DNA of 45,471 nucleotides from CALFVT01 sp964513675 (GCA_964513675.1 CAZEOD010000020.1:1-45471); one strand, 5' to 3'; positions 8,320 to 16,434 are shown, counted from the first letter of the stretch. A program made the numbers and translations. The notes: a model not told the origin generated them from the sequence alone.

Positions 8320-9228
8320 TTGCAAAAAGCGGCAGCGTCATCTGCGTCTCCTTTGGGAGCGCCGCGTGTATGGGGCCGTATGGCCTCAGCCGTATCGTCG
8401 CTATTGCGTGATCCGCGTCATTACCAGATTGCGACCCTTTCGGCTCTTGTGATGCTCGGCGTATTTGTTTTCGCCTTTGACATGCGCGCATGGCATGCGG
8501 CAGCCTGTGTAAGCTCTACGGTGGCAACGCAATTTATTGCGAGCCGTATTATCGGGCAAAGATTTGATGCCCGCAGCCCGCTGATAACGGCGCTATCTTT
8601 GACGTTATTACTGCGTACAGGCAGCGTGACGCTTTCGGTTGCGGCGGGTGTTTTGGCGATAGCTTCGAAATATCTGATCCGCTTTAAGGGGAAGCATATT
8701 TTCAACCCTGCGAATTTTGCTTTGGTGGTGTTATCGCTTGGCCTAACGGGCGTTTGGATTTCGCCGGGGCAGTGGGGCGCAGCGCCCTTGCTCGCGATTG
8801 GCTTGTTTATTGCGGGCGGGGTTGTCACGGGCAAGGCCAAGCGCTGGGATGTCTCGATAGCTTTGCTGCTGAGCTACGGCGCGCTTATTTTTGCGCGGGC
8901 GCTGTGGCTCGGGGATCCGCTGTCGATTCCTGCGCATCAAATGCAGAGCGGGGCCTTGCTTGTTTTTGCATTCTTTATGATTTCAGATCCGAAAACAACG
9001 CCCGATAGCCGTAAGGGGCGCATAGCCTATGCCGCGCTTGTTGCGAGCCTTGGCTTTATTATCCAATTCCAATTTTACAATGCCGCGGGGATTATCCTCG
9101 CGCTGATTTTAACGGCGCCGCTTGTGCCGTTGTTTGACCGTTATTTTCCGGGCCCGCGATATGCGTGGCCCACATTAAGTAAGAATCGAGGAGTGACTTA
9201 TGACGACATTCAAATCCCTGCTGAGTAG
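8320..9228 (+). CDS. RnfD/NqrB-like integral membrane protein
   Basis: 302 aa with about eight hydrophobic segments. KHIFNPANFAL and SGALLVFAFFMISDPKTTP followed by KGRIAYA match conserved segments of the NqrB/RnfD/RsxD family (FNPAN and the LFSGATMLGAFFIATDP region of E. coli RsxD). Compared with RsxD, the periplasmic loop carrying the covalent FMN threonine (the GISQATPLD region) is absent. No other rnf or nqr gene is nearby, so a full Rnf complex is not implied. TTG at 8320 is chosen because AAAGGGG precedes it by about 7 nt; ATG 8380 is an alternative. It overlaps the DUF2330 gene by 29 bp, indicating a coupled pair. Confidence 0.8.
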   Translation: MQKAAASSASPLGAPRVWGRMASAVSSLLRDPRHYQIATLSALVMLGVFVFAFDMRAWHAAACVSSTVATQFIASRIIGQRFDARSPLITALSLTLLLRTGSVTLSVAAGVLAIASKYLIRFKGKHIFNPANFALVVLSLGLTGVWISPGQWGAAPLLAIGLFIAGGVVTGKAKRWDVSIALLLSYGALIFARALWLGDPLSIPAHQMQSGALLVFAFFMISDPKTTPDSRKGRIAYAALVASLGFIIQFQFYNAAGIILALILTAPLVPLFDRYFPGPRYAWPTLSKNRGVTYDDIQIPAE

Positions 9229-10591
9229 CGCCGCCCTTTTGGCCGCAGTTTCATTGTCCTCAAGCGCCTATGGCTTTTGCGGATTTTATGTCGCCAAGGC
9301 CGATACGGATTTATTTAACGAAAGCTCCAAAGTCGCCATGGTGCGAGATGGTGAGCGTACGGTTATCACGATGGCGAATGATTATATTGGGGAGCTGAGC
9401 GAATTTGCGATGGTTATTCCCGTGCCGACGGTGATTACGAAAGATCAAGTTCATATCTCGCAAACATCTCTGCTCGATCACCTTGACGCCTATACCGCGC
9501 CGCGATTGGTGGAATATTATGACAGCAATCCCTGTGCGCGTATTGATTTCAAACAGCAGCGCTCTCTTGCCACACAAGGCGTTGCTTTTGATGAGGTTAT
9601 TGTCACAGCAAGCCGCGAAAAATCACTCGGCGTGACGATCGAAGAAAGTTTTTCGGCGGGAGAGTATGATATCTTGATCTTATCGGCCAAAGAAAGCGGC
9701 GGGCTGGAGACATGGCTCACGGAGAACGGCTATAAAATCCCCAAAGGCGCATCGAAAACACTGGGGAGTTATATCAAGCAAGATATGAAATTCTTTGTCG
9801 CCAAAGTGAATCTTGAGCGCAAAGCTAAGGATGGCGGCACCTATTTAAACCCGATTGCTGTGGCCTATGAAAGCCCGAAGTTCATGCTGCCGATACGGCT
9901 CGGTACGGTCAATGCGAAGGGCACGCAAGATTTATTCGTCTATGCCCTCACGCGCAACGGTAAGGTTGAGACAACAAATTACCGCACACAGAAAATTCCG
10001 TCAGGTCAGGAATTGCCGATTTTTGTTAAAGATGACTTCGGTGATTTTTATACGGATATGTATAAAACATCCGCCAAGCGCGAAGGCGGCCACGGCGTAT
10101 TTATGGAATATGCGTGGGATATGAATTGGTGCGACCCTTGCGCTGCTGACCCGCTCTCTGATGACCAGCTTAAAGAGCTCGGCGTGTTTTGGTTGAATGA
10201 TGAAGGCGGCCTTAATAAACCGCAGCCGCGCCGCAATTTTAAACGCCAAGCGAAAGATGTTTATGTCACGCGGCTGCATGTGCGTTATGACGCGAAAAGT
10301 TTTCCTGAGGATTTGAAGTTTAAAACAACGGGGGATCGGCAAAACTTTCAAGGGCGATATATCTTGCGTCATGCGTTTGACGGAGAGATGGAATGTGAGG
10401 CGGCGGATGATTATAAGCGCGAGGTCAATAAGCGCAAAGAAAAGGAAATTAAAACCTTGGCTAATTTGACAGGGTGGGAGCCAAAATATATCCGAACCAA
10501 AATTGATAAAAGCGAGACCGGCGGGTTTTTTGAGATTAAAAAGAAGCCGCGTACGGATTGGTGGAATAAAATCTGGCCGGGCGATGAGTAA
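9200..10591 (+). CDS. Secreted DUF2330 protein
   Basis: 463 aa with a clear Sec signal peptide (MTTFKSLLSSAALLAAVSL, cleavage probably near SAYG-FCGF). The mature start FCGFYVAKADTDLFN and the MVIPVPTVI segment are typical of DUF2330, a periplasmic family of unknown function. A second cysteine cluster WCDPCAADPLS lies near residue 312. The C-terminal third is basic and lysine-rich. GAGGAG lies 6 nt before ATG, inside the end of the RnfD-like gene, so the two are translated together. This suggests that the secreted protein works with the membrane protein (inference). A bidirectional-looking hairpin follows at 10661-10678. Confidence 0.88.
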   Translation: MTTFKSLLSSAALLAAVSLSSSAYGFCGFYVAKADTDLFNESSKVAMVRDGERTVITMANDYIGELSEFAMVIPVPTVITKDQVHISQTSLLDHLDAYTAPRLVEYYDSNPCARIDFKQQRSLATQGVAFDEVIVTASREKSLGVTIEESFSAGEYDILILSAKESGGLETWLTENGYKIPKGASKTLGSYIKQDMKFFVAKVNLERKAKDGGTYLNPIAVAYESPKFMLPIRLGTVNAKGTQDLFVYALTRNGKVETTNYRTQKIPSGQELPIFVKDDFGDFYTDMYKTSAKREGGHGVFMEYAWDMNWCDPCAADPLSDDQLKELGVFWLNDEGGLNKPQPRRNFKRQAKDVYVTRLHVRYDAKSFPEDLKFKTTGDRQNFQGRYILRHAFDGEMECEAADDYKREVNKRKEKEIKTLANLTGWEPKYIRTKIDKSETGGFFEIKKKPRTDWWNKIWPGDE

Positions 10592-10614
10592 TCTCTATTC
10601 CCTCGCTAATCATA

Positions 10615-10650
10615 CCTGAGCTTAGGCCTGAGCTTAAGCCTGAGCTTGAG
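10615..10650 (+). repeat. Three 12-bp tandem repeats (CCTGAGCTTAGG type)
   Basis: Units CCTGAGCTTAGG, CCTGAGCTTAAG and CCTGAGCTTGAG lie back to back between the ends of two convergent genes. They are slightly diverged copies, probably from replication slippage. Confidence 0.9.
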
Positions 10651-10653
10651 GAT

Positions 10654-10678
10654 AAAAAAAGGCCCGGATAACCGGGCC
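10654..10678 (-). terminator. Intrinsic terminator of the alanine-rich lipoprotein gene
   Basis: Stem GGCCCGG-ATAA-CCGGGCC with a seven-A tract on its left. Read on the minus strand this gives a hairpin followed by seven U. It sits 28 bp after the lipoprotein stop. On the plus strand it is followed by only AT-rich DNA, so it may weakly terminate the DUF2330 transcript too. Confidence 0.85.
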
Positions 10679-10705
10679 AATATTATATATTTATAAAAAC
10701 TGTAA

Positions 10706-11206
10706 TTACTCTTTATCGCCTGAGCCATAAGCTTTGGCGTCGTCTTTAACCTCTTTGGCTTTGGCTTCTGCTTCTGCTTTTTTATCAGAGCCATAAGCTT
10801 TGACATCTTCGGCCGTCTTTTCAGCCGCGTCTTTCGCGTCCGCGCCCAAAGCTTTGGCTTTATCGGCGGCTGAGCCAGCGGCGCCCGCGCCCAAAGCTTT
10901 GGCTTTATCTGCGGCTGAGCCAGCGGCGTCTTTTGCTGTATCAACAACATCACCGGCCGCAGATTTTGCGGCGTCAGCTGTGTCGCCAACAGCTTTAACG
11001 GCGCCGTCCACAGTGGATGACGCAGAGCTTACGGCTGTATCTGCGGCTGTTTTTGTCGCGTCGACGGCATCACCTGCGACAGCTTTTGTTTTTTCTGCTG
11101 CGGCAGCTGCGGCTTCTTTTGCCGCCTCGGTTGACTTTTCAGCCGCCGAGCAAGCGGTTAGCGCTAATGCCGTAATTCCGGCCAGCATAATGTTACGAAT
11201 AATCAT
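10706..11206 (-). CDS. Alanine-rich LEA-like lipoprotein
   Basis: 166 aa. Signal peptide MIIRNIMLAGITALALTAC with lipobox LTAC, so the mature protein starts at a lipidated cysteine. The rest is almost entirely Ala, Lys, Asp and Glu in a heptad-like pattern with repeated KAKALGA units. It is expected to be a long amphipathic helix or coiled coil in the envelope, like late-embryogenesis-abundant (LEA) style proteins. The start is fixed by GGAGGG 6 nt before ATG (complement of 11204-11206); the frame is open further upstream without a better site. A CtrA-type box lies about 80 bp upstream. No specific function can be assigned. Confidence 0.85.
   Translation of the reverse strand: MIIRNIMLAGITALALTACSAAEKSTEAAKEAAAAAAEKTKAVAGDAVDATKTAADTAVSSASSTVDGAVKAVGDTADAAKSAAGDVVDTAKDAAGSAADKAKALGAGAAGSAADKAKALGADAKDAAEKTAEDVKAYGSDKKAEAEAKAKEVKDDAKAYGSGDKE
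10842..10931 (-). repeat. Two 45-bp in-frame direct repeats in the alanine-rich lipoprotein
   Basis: Units 10842-10886 and 10887-10931 are near-identical and encode the 15-residue unit AGSAADKAKALGAGA / AGSAADKAKALGADA. An in-frame duplication lengthens the helical region without changing its phase. Confidence 0.85.
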
Positions 11207-11285
11207 ATTTCCCTCCAGTTTGATTGGAGGGACAGTAGGTCTATAAATTGCAAGCTGCAATATCGATAAAAGGTAAACTACAGTG

Positions 11286-11300
11286 TTAACTATAGGTTAA
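11286..11300 (-). promoter_or_regulatory. CtrA-type box TTAA-N7-TTAA upstream of the lipoprotein gene
   Basis: TTAACTATAGGTTAA matches the alphaproteobacterial CtrA full-site consensus (TTAA, seven bases, TTAA) exactly; on the minus strand it also contains TTAACC. It lies 80-94 bp before the minus-strand lipoprotein start and 5 bp beyond the sodC stop, so the lipoprotein is its only sensible target. It is the only such full site I found in the intergenic DNA. Confidence 0.6.
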
Positions 11301-11304
11301 TTGC

Positions 11305-11898
11305 CTAATTATTGATCGTTGCACAGGCAATACGGGGGCCCGCTCCGCCAATTGGCTGACTCATATGGTCATCGCGGTTTGCGTGAATGACGAGGGCTGA
11401 ACCGTCGCTATCGAGTAGATTTGGCCGTCCCGGAACCCCGTCGATTAGCGATACGCGCGTTGTAAACATCTCCGCATGTACATTGCCATTTTCATCCGCA
11501 TAGATATTTGGCAGATCGGCATTATCCGGCCCATTTGGATTTTGCAGGCCATGTTCACGGCCGCTTGGATTGATATGACCCCCAGAATTTTTAAAGGCGG
11601 TATCACTACAGTCGCCTTTCACATGGAAGTGCATGCCGTGCCAGCCTTCGGAAATTCCGCTTGCCGTTAAGGTTACGACAACGCCGCCGGAGCCTTCTTT
11701 TAAGGTAAGCTGTCCGATGTCTTTGCGGCCAGGTTCAATTATTGACGTCATAACCATAGGCGCATTAGAGGGGGCAAAACTTGGAGCTTCGAGCGTGGCT
11801 GACACCGTTTTGGAGCTTTCAACGTCGCTTATAACAACGCAGCCCGTTAACAGGCATAGGATTGGTGAGAGGCCAAGAGCCTTGCGAATAAGTGTCAT
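11305..11898 (-). CDS. sodC: Lipoprotein Cu/Zn superoxide dismutase
   Basis: Dismutates superoxide in the periplasm. 197 aa with an N-terminal lipoprotein signal (SPILCLLTGC). The copper-site histidines are in MHFHVKGDCS, GGH and VIHANRDDHMS. The disulfide cysteines are in GDCS and RIACA. The zinc loop GGHINPSGREHGL then NADLPN keeps two histidines and the aspartate, but the third histidine (H-x-G-D in E. coli SodC) reads D-N-A-D here. AGAGGA lies about 6 nt before ATG. It shares direction with the alanine-rich lipoprotein downstream, but the CtrA-type box between them suggests separate transcription. Confidence 0.9.
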   Translation of the reverse strand: MTLIRKALGLSPILCLLTGCVVISDVESSKTVSATLEAPSFAPSNAPMVMTSIIEPGRKDIGQLTLKEGSGGVVVTLTASGISEGWHGMHFHVKGDCSDTAFKNSGGHINPSGREHGLQNPNGPDNADLPNIYADENGNVHAEMFTTRVSLIDGVPGRPNLLDSDGSALVIHANRDDHMSQPIGGAGPRIACATINN

Positions 11899-12058
11899 AT
11901 CAGTTCCTCTTTTTTCAACACATTATAGTTTAGTCGTATTGCAATCAATAGGGTTCATTTTTTTACGTGAAAGTTTGCGGCCCCATGGTTTAAATGCTAG
12001 TTTTGTTTATTAATGCACATGCGAATCGTCATGCGCTGTTTGGGAAAGATAGCTTTAA

Positions 12059-14881
12059 ATGAGCGACGACATCGAAACACCTGAAGACGAGCAAGATCAA
12101 GGCGGGCCAAAAGGCCTACCCGATGGGGTCTCGCCCATCAGTATCGAAGATGAAATGAAACGGTCTTATCTCGATTATGCCATGAGCGTAATTGTGAGTC
12201 GGGCGATTCCTGATGTGCGCGACGGCTTGAAACCAGTCCATAGGCGTATTCTTTATTCGATGCATGAAAACGGCTTCACGCGTGAGAAGGCTTATAAGAA
12301 GTCAGCCCGCGTTGTTGGTGATGTTATTGGTAAATATCATCCGCATGGCGATAATGCTGTTTATGATGCCTTGGTGCGTATGGCGCAGGATTTCTCCATG
12401 AGCTTGCCGCTGCTGGACGGGCAGGGCAATTTCGGCTCGGTTGACGGTGACCCGCCGGCAGCGATGCGCTATACCGAAGTGCGCATGGACCGCCCCGCCG
12501 CGAGCCTTCTTGCGGATATTGAAAAAAATACGGTTAATTACCAAGATAATTATGATGCTTCCGAGAGTGAGCCCGTTGTTCTGCCTGCGCGATATCCAAA
12601 TATCCTTGTTAATGGGGCTGGCGGTATCGCGGTTGGTATGGCTACGAATATTCCGCCGCATAATCTCGGCGAAGTCTGCGATGCGGCGATAGCGCTCCTG
12701 CATGACGGTAATCTTAGCGATGAGGAGCTCTTGCAACTCATACCGGGGCCGGACTTTCCAACTGGAGCGCAGATTATGGGCTATAGCGGGTCCAAATCTT
12801 CTATCCTAACGGGTAAAGGCTCGATTATCATGCGGGCGCAAACTGCGATTGAAGAAATTCGCAAAGACCGGATGGCGATTATCGTCACTGAAATCCCGTA
12901 TCAGGTCAATAAAGCCTCCATGATTAAGAAGATCGCCGATATGGTGCGCGATAAGCGTATTGAAGGCATTTCTGATCTTCGTGACGAGTCAGACCGTAAT
13001 GGCATGCGCGTTGTCATTGAAATGAAGCGGGACGCCGTTCCGGATGTTGTGCTTAATCAGCTTTTCCGTTTCTCACAGCTCCAGCAGAACTTTAGCTCTA
13101 ATATGCTCGCGCTGAATGGCGGAAAGCCAGAGCAAATGAATGTTCGGCGGATGATCGAAGCTTTCTTGGCCTTTCGCGAGGAGGTCATTGCGCGCCGGAC
13201 TAAATTTGATCTGTCTAAAGCTCGCGACCGTGCGCATATTTTGGTGGGTATGGCGACCGCTGTTGCGAATATCGACGAAATTATCAAAATCATCCGTACC
13301 TCTGCCAATCCGAAAGAGGCACGTGAGCGCTTGATTGCGCGGAATTGGCCTGCCCAAGAGATGGGGCCGCTGATTAAATTAATTGCGGACCCGCGCTCTA
13401 AGCTCCTTGATGACGGCACGATACAGCTGACCGAAGAGCAGGCGAAAGCCATTCTTGATTTACGCCTCCTCAAGCTTACGGCGATGGGGATGGAGGAAAT
13501 CACGAAAGAGGCCGAACAGCTCGCGGCTAAGATCACGGATTTGCTGGATATATTATCTTCGCGGGGCCGCGTTCAAACGATTATCAATGATGAGCTTTCC
13601 GAGATCAAAGAGAAGTTTTCTGTGCCGCGCCGTTCTATCTTTGTCGAAGGCGGCATGGACTTTGACGATGAGGATTTAATCGCGGTTGAGGACATGGTCG
13701 TGACAGTCACGTCGAGCGGTTATGTCAAACGCACGTCGCTCGACACCTACCGCGCGCAGCGCAGGGGCGGTAAGGGCCGCTCTGGCATGTCGATGAAGGA
13801 TGAAGATTACGTCACAACTGTCTTTGTTGCGACGACTCATACGCCGGTTCTGTTTTTCTCCTCAACGGGGATGTGCTATAAATTAAAAGTCTGGAAATTG
13901 CCGCTAGGCGGGCCGAATACGCGCGGCAAAGCTCTGGTGAATCTCTTGCCGCTCGATCAAGATGAGCAGGTTAATTCTATCATGGCGCTGCCAGAGGATG
14001 AAGAGAGTTGGAAAGATCTTGATATCATGTTTGCAGCCCGCTCTGGCGGTGTTCGCCGCAACTCATTGGCTGATTTCACCCGTGTTAACCGCAATGGTAA
14101 GATCGCAATGAAGCCGGATGAAGGCGACGGGATTGTTGATGTGCGCGTTGTTAGCGAAGATCATGATGTCTTATTAACCACGGCTATGGGCAAAACTATT
14201 CGCTTCCGCGTCACCGATGTGCGCCGATTTAATTCACGCGCCTCGACGGGGGTGCGCGGTATTCGCCTTGCAGACGGCGATCAGGTGATTTCTATGGCGA
14301 TTTTGCGCCATGTCGATGTCTCGCAAGACGAGCGTATGGCCTTTATTAAGCGCTCTACCGCCGAGCGCCGCGCTTTGGGGGATGCCGTTGAGACGGAAAC
14401 GCCAGATGAAGAAACCGATATGCTGCTCTCCGATGAGCGTTACGGCTTCTTATCGGCGAATGAAGAATTTGTTCTGACCATCGCTGATGACGGCCTTGGA
14501 AAGCGCACATCATCTTTCCGTTACGCCTGTAAAAATCGCGGCGGAAAAGGCATGGTCGCGCAGATATTAAACCGCGGTAAAAAAGCGCCGCCGGCCTTGC
14601 TTGTCCGAAGTTTTACGGTTGAAGAGGATAATCAGATCATGCTGGTTACAGATGGCGGACAGCTTATCCGAACGCCTGTGCGCAATATCTCAATTAGTCA
14701 ACGTTCGGCCAAGGGTGTGTGGGTTCTGAGGACGCGCGAGGGCGAGAAGGTCGTCTCCGTTGGCCGCATTGAAGAAAGCGATGATGACGAAGGCAGCGTC
14801 GATCAAGATAGCGTCGATCAAGATAGCGGCGAACAAGATAGCGGCGAGCAAGGTAGCGATGGCAGCGGCGCGGCCTCATAA
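12059..14881 (+). CDS. gyrA: DNA gyrase subunit A
   Basis: 940 aa. Catalytic tyrosine in AAMRYTEVRM (near residue 137). The N-terminal breakage-reunion domain runs to about 520, then a C-terminal beta-pinwheel with the GyrA box QRRGGKG near 565. It works with GyrB to introduce negative supercoils. In the quinolone region the sequence is HPHGDNAVYD, so the E. coli Ser83 position is Asn and the Asp87 position is kept. The last 35 residues are an acidic tail built from a 15-bp tandem repeat. ATG 12059 starts a short acidic extension before the usual SIEDEMKRSYLDYAMSVI. It has its own leader of about 160 bp after divergent sodC. Confidence 0.97.
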   Translation: MSDDIETPEDEQDQGGPKGLPDGVSPISIEDEMKRSYLDYAMSVIVSRAIPDVRDGLKPVHRRILYSMHENGFTREKAYKKSARVVGDVIGKYHPHGDNAVYDALVRMAQDFSMSLPLLDGQGNFGSVDGDPPAAMRYTEVRMDRPAASLLADIEKNTVNYQDNYDASESEPVVLPARYPNILVNGAGGIAVGMATNIPPHNLGEVCDAAIALLHDGNLSDEELLQLIPGPDFPTGAQIMGYSGSKSSILTGKGSIIMRAQTAIEEIRKDRMAIIVTEIPYQVNKASMIKKIADMVRDKRIEGISDLRDESDRNGMRVVIEMKRDAVPDVVLNQLFRFSQLQQNFSSNMLALNGGKPEQMNVRRMIEAFLAFREEVIARRTKFDLSKARDRAHILVGMATAVANIDEIIKIIRTSANPKEARERLIARNWPAQEMGPLIKLIADPRSKLLDDGTIQLTEEQAKAILDLRLLKLTAMGMEEITKEAEQLAAKITDLLDILSSRGRVQTIINDELSEIKEKFSVPRRSIFVEGGMDFDDEDLIAVEDMVVTVTSSGYVKRTSLDTYRAQRRGGKGRSGMSMKDEDYVTTVFVATTHTPVLFFSSTGMCYKLKVWKLPLGGPNTRGKALVNLLPLDQDEQVNSIMALPEDEESWKDLDIMFAARSGGVRRNSLADFTRVNRNGKIAMKPDEGDGIVDVRVVSEDHDVLLTTAMGKTIRFRVTDVRRFNSRASTGVRGIRLADGDQVISMAILRHVDVSQDERMAFIKRSTAERRALGDAVETETPDEETDMLLSDERYGFLSANEEFVLTIADDGLGKRTSSFRYACKNRGGKGMVAQILNRGKKAPPALLVRSFTVEEDNQIMLVTDGGQLIRTPVRNISISQRSAKGVWVLRTREGEKVVSVGRIEESDDDEGSVDQDSVDQDSGEQDSGEQGSDGSGAAS
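14795..14854 (+). repeat. Four 15-bp tandem repeats encoding the acidic GyrA tail
   Basis: Units of the form AGCGTCGATCAAGAT (two identical, then two variants) encode SVDQD, SVDQD, SGEQD, SGEQG. The 15-bp period keeps the frame, so copy number can vary without truncating GyrA. Confidence 0.9.
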
Positions 14882-14929
14882 TTTAATCGGCGCATTTTCG
14901 CCACGTAACTAAAGGCCGCCCGTTTCAGT

Positions 14930-14959
14930 GATGCCGTAGGGTAAAATCCCTCTGGCATC
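14930..14959 (+). terminator. Two-tier hairpin between gyrA and coaD
   Basis: GATGCC (14930-14935) pairs with GGCATC (14954-14959), and inside it AGGG pairs with CCCT around a 6-nt loop. Only TTTGGGG follows, so it would be a weak terminator at best. It could instead be a coaD leader structure, ending 27 nt before the start codon. Confidence 0.4.
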
Positions 14960-14986
14960 TTTGGGGCGCGGCGTTATAAGCGCTTT

Positions 14987-15481
14987 ATGACACAATTTAG
15001 AACCGCTCTTTATCCCGGCACGTTTGACCCGATGACATTGGGGCATTTGGATATTATCAAACGGGCGAGCAAGCTCTGTGATAAGCTGATTATCGGGGTG
15101 GCGATTAACCGCTCTAAAAATCCATTATTTTCCCTCGATGAGCGCGTAGAGATGGTCGAAATGGCGGTTGCGCCTCTGCGCGAGAAGATCGAGGTTGAGG
15201 TGCGTCCATTTGAAGGCCTACTGATACATTTTGTTGAATCTGTTGGCGCGAGCGTTATTATTCGCGGCCTGCGCGCTGTTTCGGATTTCGAATATGAATT
15301 TCAAATGGCGGGTATGAATGATCGCCTGAACCCAGAAATTGAAACTGTCTTCTTAATGTCTGACCCGCAATATCAAACGATCGCCTCGCGTCTTGTTAAA
15401 GAGATTGCACGTTTGGGCGGGGATATTTCGCAATTTGTGACGCCAGAAGTTGAAATTAGATTAAAGGATAAATTCACGTAA
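14987..15481 (+). CDS. coaD: Phosphopantetheine adenylyltransferase
   Basis: Penultimate step of coenzyme A synthesis: 4'-phosphopantetheine + ATP to dephospho-CoA. 164 aa, the usual size. Nucleotidyltransferase motif YPGTFDPMTLGHLDI with the catalytic TxGH histidine, then RGLRAVSDFEYE and the late SRLVKEIA segment that binds ATP. Its stop TAA overlaps the next ATG (TAATG), coupling it to the first cyclophilin. Downstream come two more cyclophilins, queA and tgt, an order common in alphaproteobacteria. Confidence 0.96.
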   Translation: MTQFRTALYPGTFDPMTLGHLDIIKRASKLCDKLIIGVAINRSKNPLFSLDERVEMVEMAVAPLREKIEVEVRPFEGLLIHFVESVGASVIIRGLRAVSDFEYEFQMAGMNDRLNPEIETVFLMSDPQYQTIASRLVKEIARLGGDISQFVTPEVEIRLKDKFT

Positions 15482-16404
15482 TGATACGTTTAAGTCATCT
15501 TACGCTCGCTGCATCGCTATTGGCGGCGGCGGCCTGTTCATCCCCTAAGACAGATATACCGCTGGTCACGGAAACGGTTTCCGTTGATGATGGGTTCTAC
15601 GCGCAAGAGAGATCATGGCGTGTGGTTGATCCTGAAAACCTCATGCTAATTGATACGGATTATGGCCGTATTGGTGTGGAGCTTTATCCCGAGATTGCGC
15701 CGGTCCATGTTGAGCGGATTAAAACGCTTGTCCGCCGTAAGTTTTATGATGGTCTATTATTCCACCGCGTCATTGATGGGTTTATGAACCAAACTGGCGA
15801 TCCCACGGGAACCGGAACGGGCGATTCAGATCTACCAGATATTGCCGGCGAATTTTCGTTTCGCCGCGCGACAGATAAGATGCCCGTTACGATTATTGCC
15901 GCGCGTCAAATTAATCCGAGCAAACCCGAAGCGGGAGAAGTCGGCGTTGGGTTTTACAAAACACTCCCGATAGCTAGTCAGCCCGCCGTTCGCGCTGCGG
16001 CAGAGGGTGACGGCAAAGTCGAAGCCAATGGACTTCACTGCGAAGGCGTGACCTCTATGGCGCGCACCAATGATCCGAATAGTGCCAATAGCCAGTTTTT
16101 CTTGATGCGCGGAACGGCGCCGTGGCTGGATGGGGCTTACTCCATTTGGGGGAATACGGTGATTGGTCGTGACTTGGTGCAAAGCTTTAAAGTCGGCACA
16201 GCCGGTCAGGATGCAGGCTTTGAGCCGGATAAAATGAACCGCGTTACCCTAGCGGCAGATTGGCCCGAGGACACACGGCCTGTTGTTAAAGTGCTAAAAA
16301 CGCGCGGCGCTGATTTTAAACGGTTCTTGGAAACGCAAAAAAATGATGTAGGCGGATATCCGGATATTTGCGATATTCAGGTTCCCGTCAGACTTAATAA
16401 ATAA
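15481..16404 (+). CDS. Cyclophilin-type peptidyl-prolyl isomerase, lipoprotein (copy 1)
   Basis: 307 aa. Lipoprotein signal ending LLAAAACSS (lipobox AAAC), so it probably acts as a periplasmic, membrane-anchored proline isomerase. The cyclophilin core shows FHRVIDGFMNQTGDP with the catalytic arginine, SMARTNDPNSANSQFF and DGAYSIWG. Between the GEFSF strand and the SMAR strand there is an insertion of about 60 residues containing HCEGV, shared with the next gene but absent from small PpiB. Translation is coupled to coaD by TAATG. It is clearly a tandem duplicate of the next gene, since long DNA stretches around VVDPENLMLIDTDYG are nearly identical. Confidence 0.92.
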   Translation: MIRLSHLTLAASLLAAAACSSPKTDIPLVTETVSVDDGFYAQERSWRVVDPENLMLIDTDYGRIGVELYPEIAPVHVERIKTLVRRKFYDGLLFHRVIDGFMNQTGDPTGTGTGDSDLPDIAGEFSFRRATDKMPVTIIAARQINPSKPEAGEVGVGFYKTLPIASQPAVRAAAEGDGKVEANGLHCEGVTSMARTNDPNSANSQFFLMRGTAPWLDGAYSIWGNTVIGRDLVQSFKVGTAGQDAGFEPDKMNRVTLAADWPEDTRPVVKVLKTRGADFKRFLETQKNDVGGYPDICDIQVPVRLNK

Positions 16405-16434
16405 AATAAGATTTTTACGTTTAAAGGTTTTCGC

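Noticed and set aside
8320..9228. Part of a complete Rnf/Nqr ion-pumping complex
   Set aside because: No rnfA, B, C, E, G or nqr genes lie nearby and the FMN loop is missing, so the standard annotation as subunit D of Rnf should not be taken literally.
10800..11246. Plus-strand frame rich in Ala and Ser opposite the lipoprotein gene
   Set aside because: It mirrors the repetitive GC-rich codons of the minus-strand lipoprotein, which has a ribosome site, lipobox and terminator of its own. The antisense frame has none of these.
14795..14854. CRISPR-like array
   Set aside because: The 15-bp units are contiguous, in frame and code for the GyrA tail. There are no spacers.
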